Positions 8,590-18,377 of a stretch of 64,000 nt of DNA are shown in pieces. A program made the position numbers and the translations under genes. Position 1 is the first letter of the stretch, and each line of letters starts with the position of its first letter. The notes below the pieces were generated by a model. It was not told the origin of the DNA, made no database searches, and saw only the letters and a list, made by a program, of their open reading frames with translations. This stretch comes from Gillisella taibaishanensis (GTDB taxonomy: Bacteria; Pseudomonadota; Alphaproteobacteria; Rhizobiales; Rhizobiaceae). The stretch spans positions 1,219,340-1,283,339 of the forward strand of contig NZ_MKIN01000022.1 of the NCBI RefSeq assembly GCF_001938985.1, in the 5' to 3' direction.

Positions 8590-11121
8590 ATGTCCATCGA
8601 TCGTTTGCTCTCGCGTTTCCGCATCCAGACAAAGGTCTTGATTTTTATCCTGCCCTTTGTCGTCACCATCGGTGCGGTCGGCTTTACTGGGCTCTATGCG
8701 TCTGGATTGCTGCAGGGACGGATCGAAATATCCAATAGCGTGCTGCAGTCGCTGAGCGGCTTCCGCGACGTATCCGCCGCCATGGCCGACTTCCTCGACA
8801 AGACCACAGAGCAGAGCCGCAACGCGGTGACCGACAAACTGAAGCAACAGCAGCAGGTGCTGAAAAGCACGCTCAGTCAACTCGGCCCCGATGCCGAAGG
8901 TCGTGGCGAGCTCGAAAAAGCTTCAACCGCCGTGGACGGCGTCGTCAACCATATGAGCACGCTCTGGTCTCTGCATGAGACGGAGGCCGGCCTGATCAAG
9001 AACATGCAGCAGGGCACAGCCGCTGTCGTCTCCGCCCAGAACGACCTCACCGAGGCCCTGAAGAAGATCACCATGTCGATCCAGGCTGACGAGACCGCCG
9101 CCAAGCAGATGCTGCGCGACGCCGACAAGATCGCCCTGACTGCAACCTTCCTGACAGATACAAACCGCAAATTCGGCAGCCTGCAGACGCCGGAAGAAAA
9201 ATTCGACTTTGTTGCCGCCAGCCTGCCTGAGATGAAGGTGCGCCATCCGGCGCTTGCCGCGGCCTTGCCGGAAAAGAATAAGTCCGCCGCCCGTACGATC
9301 GAAGGCATCATCAAGGATCTCGGCGATATGGTAACGGCCGGCGACAAGTCGCCCGAGGTCGCCGATGCCATGGCGACCAAATTGCGCAATTTCGTCCAGC
9401 TGTCCGCCTATCTGGGCCTCGCTGCTCAACAGAAAATGAAGGAAGCCACTGCCCGCTTTGGCGAAATGGACGTACCGCTCGAAAAGGCCCAGGCCTTGCT
9501 GTCTGACGGCCGTCAGCTGATCGACGCCGCCTACGTCTTTCAGATCACCACGGCGAGCTTCATGCTTGCACCGACCAACGAGAACCTGACGAAGCTGCGC
9601 CGCGACCTCAACGGTTTGCGCACCACCTTGGACGCCCTGAAAAACACCTCCGGCTCCTCGGACATCTATACCTCGCTTGAGGCCAAGCTGACCCCAGCCA
9701 TCGCTACGATGGACAAGGCTGGTGGCGATCTCGTCAAGATCAGTCAGGACCGCGTGTCAAATTTCGAGACCGCCGGCAAGGACCTCGATAATATCTGGCA
9801 GCTGCTGACCTCTTTTGCCGAAATGCAGAAGGTGAGCGCAGGTGAAGAACGCCGCGACGCAAACTCGATTTCGATCGGTGCCATGACGCTTGGCCTTCTG
9901 ATCTCCCTCTTTGCCGGCATCGGGCTGGTCTTGACCTTCAAGGGACCGATCGGCCAGATCACGGCCGCCATGCGCCGGCTCGCCGATGGCAAGCTCGATA
10001 CCGGCATCCAGGGCGAGGCCCGCGTTGACGAAATCGGCGAAATGGCCCGTGCACTCGGCGTCTTCAAACAGAACGCCCTGTCGAAGATCGAAATCGAACA
10101 GCGCAGTGAGGAAGAACGGGCGCAGGCAGAAGAAGAACGACGCCGCAACGACGCCGAAAAGCAGGAGACCGACCGGCAGATCGAATTTGCCGTCAACGCC
10201 CTCGCCTCAGGACTCGGCCGGCTTGCGACAGGGGATATCTCGGCAATGATCGATACGCCCTTTACCGGTCGCCTCGAGCAGTTGCGCCGGGACTTCAACA
10301 CTTCGCTGGAGAACCTGCAGCAGACCATGCGCCAGATCCGCTCCAATACGTACATGATCCAGCGCAATGCCGGTGAAATGACCGCGGCCGCCGACGATCT
10401 CGCCAAGCGCACCGAGCAGCAGGCCGCTTCGCTGGAGCAGACGGCAGCGGCCGTCGACGAGATCACCGTGACGGTAAAATCCTCCGCCGAACAGGCGCAG
10501 GAGGCCAATACGATCGTGTCCGAAACCAAGACGGCAGCCGATACCTCCTCCAAGGTCGTCGCCAGCGCCATCGATGCGATGGGCCGGATCGAGAACGCCT
10601 CAGGCCAGATCGTTCAGATCATCGACGTGATCGATGAAATCGCCTTCCAGACCAATCTGCTGGCGCTCAACGCCGGCGTTGAGGCCGCGCGTGCGGGTGA
10701 GGCCGGCAAGGGTTTTGCGGTTGTTGCCCAAGAAGTGCGCGAACTGGCCCAGCGTTCGGCCAATGCAGCAAAGGACATCAAGTCTCTGATCCATACATCG
10801 AGCACGGAAGTTGCCGCAGGCGCCAAGCTGGTGCAGCGCACCGGCGAAGTCCTGACGGAAATCTCCACCAAGATCGTCAGCGTTTCCCAGCGTGTCGAAG
10901 CCATCGCGCTGGCCAGCCTCGACCAGTCGACGGCGCTCGGTGAAGTCAACTCAGCCGTTAACGGCATGGACCAGATGACCCAGCGCAATGCCGCAATGGT
11001 CGAGGAAACCAATGCCGCAACCCGCCAACTGGCCGACGAAGCCGATACGCTGATGAGCCTGGTCGATCAGTTCAAGCTCGGCACCGAAGACACGTCCCGC
11101 CGCAGAGCTCACGCGGCCTGA
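8590..11121 (+). CDS. Methyl-accepting chemotaxis protein
   Basis: Transmembrane chemoreceptor (843 aa). ATG 8590 is chosen because GGAGGA lies nine bases upstream; the frame also has a TTG at 8554 without such a site. TM1 is about residues 16-39, a long helical periplasmic sensor covers about 40-425, and TM2 is about 428-448, followed by HAMP (about 449-500) and a second HAMP-like linker. The cytoplasmic four-helix signalling domain has its conserved hairpin tip ([20 protein letters not shown]) near residues 682-701. It would couple to CheW/CheA, but no che genes are nearby, so it is an orphan receptor. The ligand is unknown. The sequence has no obvious CheR-tethering pentapeptide at the end. 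A CtrA-like box lies upstream and a strong terminator follows. Confidence 0.92.
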   Translation: MSIDRLLSRFRIQTKVLIFILPFVVTIGAVGFTGLYASGLLQGRIEISNSVLQSLSGFRDVSAAMADFLDKTTEQSRNAVTDKLKQQQQVLKSTLSQLGPDAEGRGELEKASTAVDGVVNHMSTLWSLHETEAGLIKNMQQGTAAVVSAQNDLTEALKKITMSIQADETAAKQMLRDADKIALTATFLTDTNRKFGSLQTPEEKFDFVAASLPEMKVRHPALAAALPEKNKSAARTIEGIIKDLGDMVTAGDKSPEVADAMATKLRNFVQLSAYLGLAAQQKMKEATARFGEMDVPLEKAQALLSDGRQLIDAAYVFQITTASFMLAPTNENLTKLRRDLNGLRTTLDALKNTSGSSDIYTSLEAKLTPAIATMDKAGGDLVKISQDRVSNFETAGKDLDNIWQLLTSFAEMQKVSAGEERRDANSISIGAMTLGLLISLFAGIGLVLTFKGPIGQITAAMRRLADGKLDTGIQGEARVDEIGEMARALGVFKQNALSKIEIEQRSEEERAQAEEERRRNDAEKQETDRQIEFAVNALASGLGRLATGDISAMIDTPFTGRLEQLRRDFNTSLENLQQTMRQIRSNTYMIQRNAGEMTAAADDLAKRTEQQAASLEQTAAAVDEITVTVKSSAEQAQEANTIVSETKTAADTSSKVVASAIDAMGRIENASGQIVQIIDVIDEIAFQTNLLALNAGVEAARAGEAGKGFAVVAQEVRELAQRSANAAKDIKSLIHTSSTEVAAGAKLVQRTGEVLTEISTKIVSVSQRVEAIALASLDQSTALGEVNSAVNGMDQMTQRNAAMVEETNAATRQLADEADTLMSLVDQFKLGTEDTSRRRAHAA

Positions 11122-11146
11122 CCCTGAGCCAAAACGTGCAACGACT

Positions 11147-11184
11147 GCGTGAACCGGCGGGCAACCGCCGGTTCACGCATTTTA
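11147..11184 (+). terminator. Strong hairpin terminator after the chemoreceptor gene
   Basis: A perfect 14-bp stem (GCGTGAACCGGCGG at 11147-11160 with its complement at 11165-11178) closes a GCAA tetraloop and is followed by ATTTTAA. It falls inside the upstream extension of the next reading frame, which argues against any start of lpsL before it. Confidence 0.85.
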
Positions 11185-11313
11185 AGCCTCTGTTTCAGGC
11201 TTTTACCGTGCATCCCGCCCCTGCCCTCACTTCAACAGAAACTTGGCCTTGACTTGGCTTCGCCGCAGCGCCTTAACACTGTGGCTTCCTCGATCGGAAA
11301 AGTGAGTTCTCCC

Positions 11314-12333
11314 TTGCGCTATTTCATTACCGGCACCGCAGGTTTCATCGGTTTCCATCTCGCCCGCCGCCTGCTTCAGGAGGGTCATACCGTAACCGGC
11401 TTTGACGGCATGACCGCCTATTACAATCTGCGCCTCAAGGAAGCACGCAATGCTGCTTTGGCGCAATTTGGCAATTTCACCGGGGTCACCGCCATGCTGG
11501 AGGATCGGGCCGCGCTGGAAAAGGCGGCAGAAGACGCCAAGCCCGACGTCATCATCCATCTCGCCGCCCAGGCGGGTGTGCGCTACAGCCTGGAAAATCC
11601 GCGCGCCTATCTCGATTCCAACCTGATCGGCTCCTGGAATATCGTCGAGATCGCCAGGCAAATGCAGATCAGCCATCTCATGCTGGCCTCGACGTCTTCG
11701 ATCTACGGTGCCAACCCGCAAGTGCCCTTCCGAGAAACCGACCGGGCCGACGAGCCGATGACCTTCTATGCGGCCAGCAAGAAGGGCATGGAGCTGATGG
11801 CCCATAGCTACGCGCATCTCTACAAGGTGCCGACCACGGCCTTCCGCTTCTTCACGGTCTACGGTCCGTGGGGCCGGCCGGACATGGCGCTGTTCAAGTT
11901 CATGAAGGCGATGCTGGCGGACGAAGCCATCGAGATCTATGGCGAAGGCAAGATGAGCCGCGACTTCACCTATATCGATGACCTCATCGACAGCATCATT
12001 GCGCTCTCGGCCATAGCTCCCGGTGAAGACAACCGAGTGCGCGAGCCTGATGGCCTCGACACGCTGTCGCACAATGCGCCCTTCCGGGTGGTCAATATCG
12101 GCGGCGGTCAGCCCATCGCGCTGATGGATTTCATCAAGACCATCGAGACCATGATGGGCCGCCCGGCCAAGAAGAAAATGCTGCCGATGCAGCAGGGCGA
12201 CGTGCCCCGCACCTTCGCCGCCCCCGACCTCTTGGTGGCGCTCACAGGCGCAAAGCCGACGACGACACTGGATATCGGCGTCAAGGCGACCATGGATTGG
12301 TATGTGGAGCATCACACGCAGTTGGGGCTTTAA
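11314..12333 (+). CDS. lpsL: UDP-glucuronate 4-epimerase (LpsL-type NAD-dependent epimerase)
   Basis: Short-chain dehydrogenase/epimerase (339 aa from TTG 11314) that would convert UDP-glucuronate to UDP-galacturonate for LPS or exopolysaccharide. The N-terminal Rossmann motif [10 protein letters not shown], the Ser motif STSSIYG and the catalytic YxxxK (YAASK) are all present. Length and sequence closely follow rhizobial LpsL. The frame is open back to 11149, but the upstream part holds a transcription terminator and does not resemble the family. TTG 11314 gives the usual N-terminus ([10 protein letters not shown]); GTG 11302 is an alternative. It converges with the minus-strand glycosyltransferase operon and fits the surrounding glycan island, which also holds a UDP-sugar dehydrogenase at 25.6 kb. 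Confidence 0.88.
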   Translation: MRYFITGTAGFIGFHLARRLLQEGHTVTGFDGMTAYYNLRLKEARNAALAQFGNFTGVTAMLEDRAALEKAAEDAKPDVIIHLAAQAGVRYSLENPRAYLDSNLIGSWNIVEIARQMQISHLMLASTSSIYGANPQVPFRETDRADEPMTFYAASKKGMELMAHSYAHLYKVPTTAFRFFTVYGPWGRPDMALFKFMKAMLADEAIEIYGEGKMSRDFTYIDDLIDSIIALSAIAPGEDNRVREPDGLDTLSHNAPFRVVNIGGGQPIALMDFIKTIETMMGRPAKKKMLPMQQGDVPRTFAAPDLLVALTGAKPTTTLDIGVKATMDWYVEHHTQLGL

Positions 12334-12362
12334 CCCGCCATCTCTGCGCACACATCTCTGGT

Positions 12363-12393
12363 GTCAGCGAAGCCTGAACCGGGCCTCGCTGAC
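12363..12393. terminator. Hairpin between convergent lpsL and glycosyltransferase genes
   Basis: GTCAGCGA at 12363-12370 pairs with TCGCTGAC at 12386-12393, with an inner GCC/GGC pairing. It lies between two converging genes and could work in both directions, although no T-run follows. Confidence 0.4.
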
Positions 12394-12398
12394 CAGAT

Positions 12399-13553
12399 TC
12401 AACGCTTTTGCGCGAGGTCCTTGACCAGCCTGGCCGTTTCCGCAGCACCATTCAATGAAATTGCCAGGGTCTCGGGAAAGCGCAAGGAAACGGCGCCCGC
12501 GATTGCCTTCGCCATCGCCTCGCCGTTCAATCCGTCCTCGAGCACGACAGCAGCAAGGCCAAGGGCTTCCAACTTTTCGGCCCGCACCGTCTGTTCGGTC
12601 TCGCCACCGGCGGCAAAGGGCACGAGCAAGGACGGACACCGCGCCCGCAAGAGATCGCAGACCGTGTTATAGCCGGCTTGCGAGATCGATAATCTGGCCT
12701 TGGGCAACAGCGCCGGAAAGTCAGGACGGAACCGGTAAAGCGCCACTGCGGGCGGCGCGCGCTGGCTGAAGCGCTCGAAATCGGCTTCAGGTAAGTTGGG
12801 GCCGGTGATCAGGCACCAGCGCAAGCGCTCGCCGAGACTGTCGCCCAGGATTGCTTGCGCGTCCATGGCCGCCTCGATCAGCGCGGCACCGACCGCCCCT
12901 CCTCCGGCAGAGACAACGATATCGAATTCTTCTTCGGCCGGCTCCGGCTCGGGCGCGGCAACAAGTCCGGTGTAATACAGCTTGTCGGAGAGTGTCTTGG
13001 CGAGCGGAAACGTGTCTTCCAGCGAACAGAAGTGTGGATCGCCATGCACAAGCACGCCGTCGAAATGCTCGCTCACGAGATCAGCGGTTTCCTTGTCGCG
13101 ACCAGGCTTGCGGTTCTCCTGGAGGATGTCGCGCACCGAACTCAAAAGCAGCGGCTTGGGATGGGTTGCCTTGATCGCATCAAGCAGCGGCAGAAGCTCG
13201 AAACGGACCTGACGGCGGCCAAACGGAAAGGCCTCGACAACAACCACATCCGGCTGCACCGCCTCGAATGCGGCCAGCAGCAGGGCCGCGCGGTTGGTTT
13301 CGAAATCAGCATCGACAGGATTGCCGACACTGTCGACCAGACCGGAAAAACCCGAGGCCGCCAGCACCGCCGGCAATTGCACATGTTCGATGCCCGGCCC
13401 TGGAAAACCCTTGACCGGTGCGCCACCGGTAACCAACGTCACCGACAGGCCAGACGCAACCATGGCATCCGCCAGCCGGCTGGCGCGGGCAAGATGGCCA
13501 ATGCCAAGCAGGTGCTGCACATAGAAGAAGACCCTGATCGGGCGATGGCTCAT
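12399..13553 (-). CDS. MurG/COG4671-like glycosyltransferase
   Basis: GT-B fold glycosyltransferase (384 aa), last gene of the minus-strand operon. ATG 13553 is chosen because GGAG lies eight bases upstream and the N-terminus (RVFFYVQHLLGIGHLAR) then matches the family; the frame continues to 13637 without a good start. The glycine-rich loop GIGH near residue 17 and the C-terminal donor-site region (SQAGYNTVCDLLRA, then PFAAGGETEQ) are typical of GT28/MurG-like enzymes. It is related to the third gene upstream (14907-16226), which shares the N-terminal GLGHL and donor-site pattern. Donor and acceptor are unknown; the context points to surface glycan assembly. Confidence 0.8.
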   Translation of the reverse strand: MSHRPIRVFFYVQHLLGIGHLARASRLADAMVASGLSVTLVTGGAPVKGFPGPGIEHVQLPAVLAASGFSGLVDSVGNPVDADFETNRAALLLAAFEAVQPDVVVVEAFPFGRRQVRFELLPLLDAIKATHPKPLLLSSVRDILQENRKPGRDKETADLVSEHFDGVLVHGDPHFCSLEDTFPLAKTLSDKLYYTGLVAAPEPEPAEEEFDIVVSAGGGAVGAALIEAAMDAQAILGDSLGERLRWCLITGPNLPEADFERFSQRAPPAVALYRFRPDFPALLPKARLSISQAGYNTVCDLLRARCPSLLVPFAAGGETEQTVRAEKLEALGLAAVVLEDGLNGEAMAKAIAGAVSLRFPETLAISLNGAAETARLVKDLAQKR

Positions 13554-13667
13554 GCACGTGGCTCCAAAGATAAGGCAGTCGCCAGACTGCATCCGCCCTG
13601 GGATAGATCGGATGCTGCACTGCGCTGACCATTGCATATTTGCCGAAACCAGGGTCGGCGCAAGCGA

Positions 13668-14903
13668 TTATTGCGATCTGGAAAATAGCACCGTCAGATC
13701 GCGGATGCTGTTGCGATAATCAAAATCCCGCCGCACCCTCTGCTCAGCCGCCGCTCCGAGCCGCGTGCGCAGATCAGGATCGCTCATGGCCCGGGCCAGC
13801 GCCGAGGCCAGGGCTGCGACATCGTCAGGCTCGACCAGCAACCCGTTTTCGCCATCCACAAACAGTTCAGAAATACCTGAAACCGTCGTCGATACCGGCA
13901 TCAGCCCCTGGCTTGCCGCCTCGACCAGCACATTCGGCAACCCGTCCCGGTCACCGTCGGCGGTGATCCGGCAGGCAAGCGCGAAGAGATCGCTTTCGCG
14001 GTAGTGGGTCAGCACGTCGCGCTGGTCCATTGCCCCTTTCCAGGTGATGCGATCGGCAATCGCAAGTTCGCTTGCCAGCGCCTTTAACCGCGACAGCTCA
14101 TCGCCACCGCCGATATGGGTAAAGCGCCAGTTGAGCATGGCCGGAAGCGCCGCCAATGCCTTGAGCAGCGTGTCATAACCCTTTTTCTTCACCGCCCGTC
14201 CCACCGACAGAAGTTGGATCGGATCGGCAGGATCGGTACCATCTCGCGCCGGCCGCTGCCCGTCGAAGGGCGGAAAGCGGTCGAGATCAAGTCCGTGATA
14301 GCTCAAATGCACCCGGCCCGGCCGGTCGGCCAGCGCGCTCAGCCTGTCGAAGCCGACCTTGGTGCAGGTCACCACCCAGGCGGCATGGGCAAGTTTGTCG
14401 GCAAGATCCCAATCCTTCGATGTCCAGATATCCTTGGCATGGGCCGAGACGCTGAAACCCCGACCGGAGAGAAGGCTGGCATAGAAGGCGACGGAGGCCG
14501 GCGTATGGATGAAATGCGCGTGCAGCCAATCCGATTGATCAGGCCATTCGGCCACCAGCACCATGGCCTGCCCCAGCCGACGGAATCGGTTGCGCGAGAG
14601 ATCGCGCGGCAAATCCTTGAAGAACTGCGCCATGACCGTGCGAAAACCGGGCAGGCTCTTCACCCGCCAAAGGGCTTTCAGCACCCGAAACGGCTCTTCA
14701 TGCAGATATTCCGGCAGGTAATGCACCGGCGCCTGGATCTCGTCATGAACGGGATGGCGCTTCTTGTCGGTCGGGCGGCGCATGGCTACCAGTTCCAGCG
14801 CAAAGCCGGCCCGCTCCAGGCCTAGTAGTTCCTGAGCGATAAAGGTCTCGGACAGGCGCGGATAGCCCTTCAGCAGGACCGTGATTTTCTTGGGCTTTAG
14901 CAC
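13668..14903 (-). CDS. Glycosyltransferase family 4 (WcaL-like)
   Basis: GT-B glycosyltransferase (411 aa). GTG start at 14903 with AGGGA six bases upstream, only three bases after the stop of the preceding glycosyltransferase, so they are co-translated. The N-terminus GYPRLSETFIAQE is typical of WcaL/colanic-acid type GT4 enzymes. The C-terminal half carries the retaining GT4 features: LSVGRAVKKKGYDTLL for nucleotide-sugar binding and the ExFGxxxxEA-like segment, here PNVLVEAASQG. It is likely cytoplasmic and would transfer a sugar onto a lipid-linked or growing glycan. The specific sugar cannot be read. Confidence 0.85.
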   Translation of the reverse strand: MLKPKKITVLLKGYPRLSETFIAQELLGLERAGFALELVAMRRPTDKKRHPVHDEIQAPVHYLPEYLHEEPFRVLKALWRVKSLPGFRTVMAQFFKDLPRDLSRNRFRRLGQAMVLVAEWPDQSDWLHAHFIHTPASVAFYASLLSGRGFSVSAHAKDIWTSKDWDLADKLAHAAWVVTCTKVGFDRLSALADRPGRVHLSYHGLDLDRFPPFDGQRPARDGTDPADPIQLLSVGRAVKKKGYDTLLKALAALPAMLNWRFTHIGGGDELSRLKALASELAIADRITWKGAMDQRDVLTHYRESDLFALACRITADGDRDGLPNVLVEAASQGLMPVSTTVSGISELFVDGENGLLVEPDDVAALASALARAMSDPDLRTRLGAAAEQRVRRDFDYRNSIRDLTVLFSRSQ

Positions 14904-14906
14904 GCT

Positions 14907-16226
14907 CTATCCCTGCACCACCGACAGACGACCGGCACCACGCTCTTCGAGACAATCGGCGACGATCCCCGAAATGGTCGGCAGCCCCTCGAGATGCATG
15001 CCCGGCGCGCTGACCGATGGCGCATCGCGTTTCAGCACGTCCTTGATCGCTTGGGCAAAGGCCAGGCTGTCGCTCGACTTATCAGGCGTCACCATGCTGA
15101 CCAGGCCGAGTTCGCAGGCGCGGGTGGCACGGATCAGCTGTTCCTGGCGTGGCTCGGTGCGCGGCACGATCAGTGCCGGCTTGTCGAAGGACAGGATCTC
15201 GCAATAGGTATTGTAGCCGCCCATGGCGACCACGGCCTTGGCGCCGGCAATGAGATCTTCCATCCGGTTATCGAATTCGATGATCCTGAGCTTGGGATGA
15301 CGCGAGCCCGCCTCCATGAATTTCTGACGCAGATCCGCCGGCATGTAGGGGCCGAGCACCACCAGCGCCGGATGGTCGAGCGTGGGATCCGCCTCATAGG
15401 CGGCAATCACGTCGCGCACGAGATCGGCGCCGTCACCGCCGCCACCTGTCGTCACCAACAGATAGTCCTCAAGCGGCGCATGGTCCGAGCGATTGCCTGA
15501 CAGGGCCGCACGCTGCAGAAAACCGACGAAGCGCATCTTGGCGCGTAGCGCCGGCGGTGCGTCGATGCCGGTCAGCGGATCATAGAAATCAGGCGGGCCA
15601 TAGACCCAGACATCGTCATAAAGCTTGGCGATCTTGGCCAGCACGTCATTGCGCTTCCATTCCGCTTCCAGCAGATGCGGCGCATCCATGACATCGCGCA
15701 GACCAAGCACCAGCCGCGTGCCTCGGGTCTTGAGGTAAGTCAGGGTATCCTCGACCTCGCCGCGCAGACCGAGCGGCTCCTTGTCGATGATGAACATGTC
15801 AGGTTCGAAGCTTTCGGCCGTGTGGCGGATGATCGACTGGCGCATTTTCAGCGTCTCATGCAGATCGATATGCCGGTCCATCGACGTATACTCGCCGTTG
15901 CGCAGCTTGATGACGCTGGGGATCTTCACGAAATCGACCCGGGCGCGATAGTCGAAGGCGCCGGCAATGGTCGCACCTGATATGATCAGCACCTGCAGGC
16001 CGCGGTAATCCTCGACCAGCGAATGGGCGATGGTGCGGCAGCGGCGCAGATGGCCAAGACCGAAGGTGTCGTGGCTATACATGAGGATGCGGGCTTGCCC
16101 CAGGCGTCTCGTCATGTCGTCAATGTCTCCGAGATAGTTCACCGGACCGTCCTTTGGGAGAGGAACGGCGGCAGGACGCGGGCCCCACGTTTCAGCTGGC
16201 TGATCATTTATATGGATCTGCGGCAT
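14907..16226 (-). CDS. Predicted glycosyltransferase (COG4671 type)
   Basis: Protein of 439 aa with the N-terminal motif MYSHDTFGLGHLRRC, the UDP-glycosyltransferase-like fold of COG4671 and the donor-site segment VAMGGYNTYCEILSF. The ATG at 16226 lies inside the last codons of the upstream permease gene (23-base overlap), with AAGGG next to it and AGGGGA further back. The first 45 residues are a variable extension before the conserved core, so an internal start such as the Met at about residue 38 is possible. It is translationally linked to the ABC importer on one side and to a GT4 gene on the other, which ties import and glycosylation into one unit. Confidence 0.8.
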   Translation of the reverse strand: MPQIHINDQPAETWGPRPAAVPLPKDGPVNYLGDIDDMTRRLGQARILMYSHDTFGLGHLRRCRTIAHSLVEDYRGLQVLIISGATIAGAFDYRARVDFVKIPSVIKLRNGEYTSMDRHIDLHETLKMRQSIIRHTAESFEPDMFIIDKEPLGLRGEVEDTLTYLKTRGTRLVLGLRDVMDAPHLLEAEWKRNDVLAKIAKLYDDVWVYGPPDFYDPLTGIDAPPALRAKMRFVGFLQRAALSGNRSDHAPLEDYLLVTTGGGGDGADLVRDVIAAYEADPTLDHPALVVLGPYMPADLRQKFMEAGSRHPKLRIIEFDNRMEDLIAGAKAVVAMGGYNTYCEILSFDKPALIVPRTEPRQEQLIRATRACELGLVSMVTPDKSSDSLAFAQAIKDVLKRDAPSVSAPGMHLEGLPTISGIVADCLEERGAGRLSVVQG

Positions 16227-17382
16227 CCCTTAGACCATCCCCTAGAAAATTGAAGGCGAGAATGATCACGATGACGGGAATGACCGGGAACAGCAGCCAT
16301 GGGTAAAGCGCGATCACATTGACCGAGCGCGCCTCGGTCAGCAATACACCCCAGCTGGTAATTGGCGGCCTTAGCCCAAGCCCAAGGAAACTCAGGGTTG
16401 TCTCACCGAGAATCATGCCTGGAATGGTCAGCGTGGCACTGGCAATCAGATGCGACATGAAGCCGGGTATCAGATGCCGGCCGATGATACGCGCACTGCC
16501 CGAGCCCATCATCTGGGCGGCGAGAACATAGTCCTCCTCGCGCAGCGCCAGAAGCTTGGAGCGTACCGCCCGCGCCAACCCCGTCCAGTCGAGCAGACCG
16601 AGAATGAAGGTGATGCCGAGATAGACCACCAGCGGGCTCCAGTCCGGCGGCATGATCGCCGCCAGCGCCAACCAGAGCGGAATGCTCGGAATGGAATGCA
16701 GGACCTCGGTGATGCGCTGGACGATCAGGTCGAACCAACCGCCCCAATAGCCGGCCAGGCCACCGATGACGATGCCGAGCACGAAGCTGGTCATCACGCC
16801 TAAAAGTCCAATCGTCAGCGAAATCCGAGCCCCGTAAAGAATGCGTGACAGCACGTCGCGCCCAAGCCGGTCCGTTCCGAGCAGGAAGAATTGGCCGCCA
16901 TCTGCGGGACAGACGAGATGGAAATTGCTCTCCAAGAGCCCCCAGAAGCGATAGCCATCGCCGCCACAGAAGAAGCGGAGCTTCTGCACCTGGGTCGGCT
17001 CCTCGGTATAGACCCGTTTCAGCGTGTCCATGTCGAGGCTCATCGTGCGGCCATAGACGAAGGGACCGACAAAGCCCTTGTCGTCGAACAGATGAACCGC
17101 CTGCGGCGGTGCGTAGATCCAGTCGACATTGCGGGTGTGAACGTTGTAGGGCGCCAGAAACTCGATGAAGGCGATCGTGACATAGGCGGCGAGCAACAGC
17201 ACACCGGAATAGAAGGCCAGCTTGTGGCGCTTGAACCGCCACCAGGTCAGCCGCCATTGCGAGGCCTGGTCTTTCGCCGAGCCGCGTCCGCCTGTCTCAT
17301 CCTCTATGGCATAGGGATCGAAGGGATCAGGCGAGACGTAATGCGGCATAGGTCCGGAGGCGGGGCTTAGGTCGTTGCTCAC
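16204..17382 (-). CDS. Oligopeptide-type ABC transporter permease (OppC/YejE-like)
   Basis: Inner-membrane permease (392 aa). The GTG start overlaps the stop of the upstream permease (GTGA). A cytoplasmic N-terminus of about 55 residues leads into the first helix (about 60-78), then comes a long periplasmic segment with FFLLGTDRLGRDVLSRILYGAR-like OppC_N/BPD features, followed by five helices. The coupling helix EAA-like loop reads around GSARIIGRHLIPGF. A large extracytoplasmic insertion between helix 1 and 2, with a CGGDGYRFWG segment, is like YejE-type permeases. It pairs with the next permease to form the channel. Confidence 0.88.
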   Translation of the reverse strand: MSNDLSPASGPMPHYVSPDPFDPYAIEDETGGRGSAKDQASQWRLTWWRFKRHKLAFYSGVLLLAAYVTIAFIEFLAPYNVHTRNVDWIYAPPQAVHLFDDKGFVGPFVYGRTMSLDMDTLKRVYTEEPTQVQKLRFFCGGDGYRFWGLLESNFHLVCPADGGQFFLLGTDRLGRDVLSRILYGARISLTIGLLGVMTSFVLGIVIGGLAGYWGGWFDLIVQRITEVLHSIPSIPLWLALAAIMPPDWSPLVVYLGITFILGLLDWTGLARAVRSKLLALREEDYVLAAQMMGSGSARIIGRHLIPGFMSHLIASATLTIPGMILGETTLSFLGLGLRPPITSWGVLLTEARSVNVIALYPWLLFPVIPVIVIILAFNFLGDGLRDAADPYK

Positions 17383-18377
17383 TTGCTACGCCCTCCCTGC
17401 AAGCGGATGCGCGGATCGAGCAGCGCCAGCGCAATGTCGGAGACGAGAACGCCGATAACAGTCAGGATGGCCAGGAACATCAGGAAGGAACCGGCCAGAT
17501 ACATGTCCTGGTCCTGCAACGCCCGGATCAGCATCGGACCCGTGGTTTCCAAAGACAACACGACGGCGGTGATTTCCGCGCCCGAAATGATCGTCGGCAG
17601 GATCGAGCCGATGTCGGAGATGAAGAAGTTCAGCGACATGCGCAGCGGATATTTGATCAGCACCCGGAACGGATGCAGACCTTTGGCCCGCGCTGTCATC
17701 ACATATTGCTTGTGCAGCTCATCGAGCAGATTGGCGCGCACGCGGCGCACCATGCCGGCCGTCCCCGCCGTGCCGATGATGATGACCGGAATCCACAGGT
17801 GCTCGAGGATCGACTTGAACTTGTCCCAGCCCATCGGCTGACCAAGAAAGCGCTGGTCCATGAGATGGCCGATCGATATCCCGAACCAGATATTGGCGAA
17901 ATACATCATGACAAGCGCCAGGATGAAATTCGGTACGGCAATGCCGACCAGGCCCAGTAGCGTCAGACCATAATCACCCCAGCTATATTGGTGCGTGGCG
18001 GAGTAGATGCCGATCGGAAAAGCGAGAAGCCAGGTGACCGCGATGGTAACGGTCGACACGAGGATGGTCAGCCACACCCTGTCGCCGACCACATCAGCAA
18101 CCGGCATCCGGTATTCGAAGGAATAGCCGAAATCTCCGTGTACGAAGCCGGTTATCCAGTTGAAATAGCGGATCGGCGCCGGCTTGTCGAAACCGTAGCG
18201 CGCTTTGAGCTCTTCGATTTCCTGCATGTCGGCCTTCTCGCCGATCGCCCGCATTTCCTCGACATAGCTCTCGAAATAGTCGCCTGGCGGCAGCTCGATG
18301 ATGGTGAAAACCAGCATGGAGATCATGATCAGGGTGGGGATCATCACGCCGATGCGCCAAAGAATGTACCGGATCAT
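17379..18377 (-). CDS. Oligopeptide-type ABC transporter permease (OppB/YejB-like)
   Basis: Permease of 332 aa with six helices, beginning MIRYILWRIGVMIPTLIMI, the standard OppB/DppB start. A periplasmic segment follows helix 1 (RAIGEKADMQEIEELKARYG), then the conserved GDFGYSFEYRMPVADVV. The EAA loop MTARAKGLHPFRVLIKYPLR docks the ATPase. ATG overlaps the stop of the binding-protein gene by four bases (ATGA). It forms the heterodimeric channel with the product of 16204-17382. Confidence 0.92.
   Translation of the reverse strand: MIRYILWRIGVMIPTLIMISMLVFTIIELPPGDYFESYVEEMRAIGEKADMQEIEELKARYGFDKPAPIRYFNWITGFVHGDFGYSFEYRMPVADVVGDRVWLTILVSTVTIAVTWLLAFPIGIYSATHQYSWGDYGLTLLGLVGIAVPNFILALVMMYFANIWFGISIGHLMDQRFLGQPMGWDKFKSILEHLWIPVIIIGTAGTAGMVRRVRANLLDELHKQYVMTARAKGLHPFRVLIKYPLRMSLNFFISDIGSILPTIISGAEITAVVLSLETTGPMLIRALQDQDMYLAGSFLMFLAILTVIGVLVSDIALALLDPRIRLQGGRSK

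Noticed and set aside
11149..11313. Long upstream extension of lpsL
   Set aside because: Contains the 14-bp terminator hairpin of the preceding gene and lacks similarity to the epimerase family.
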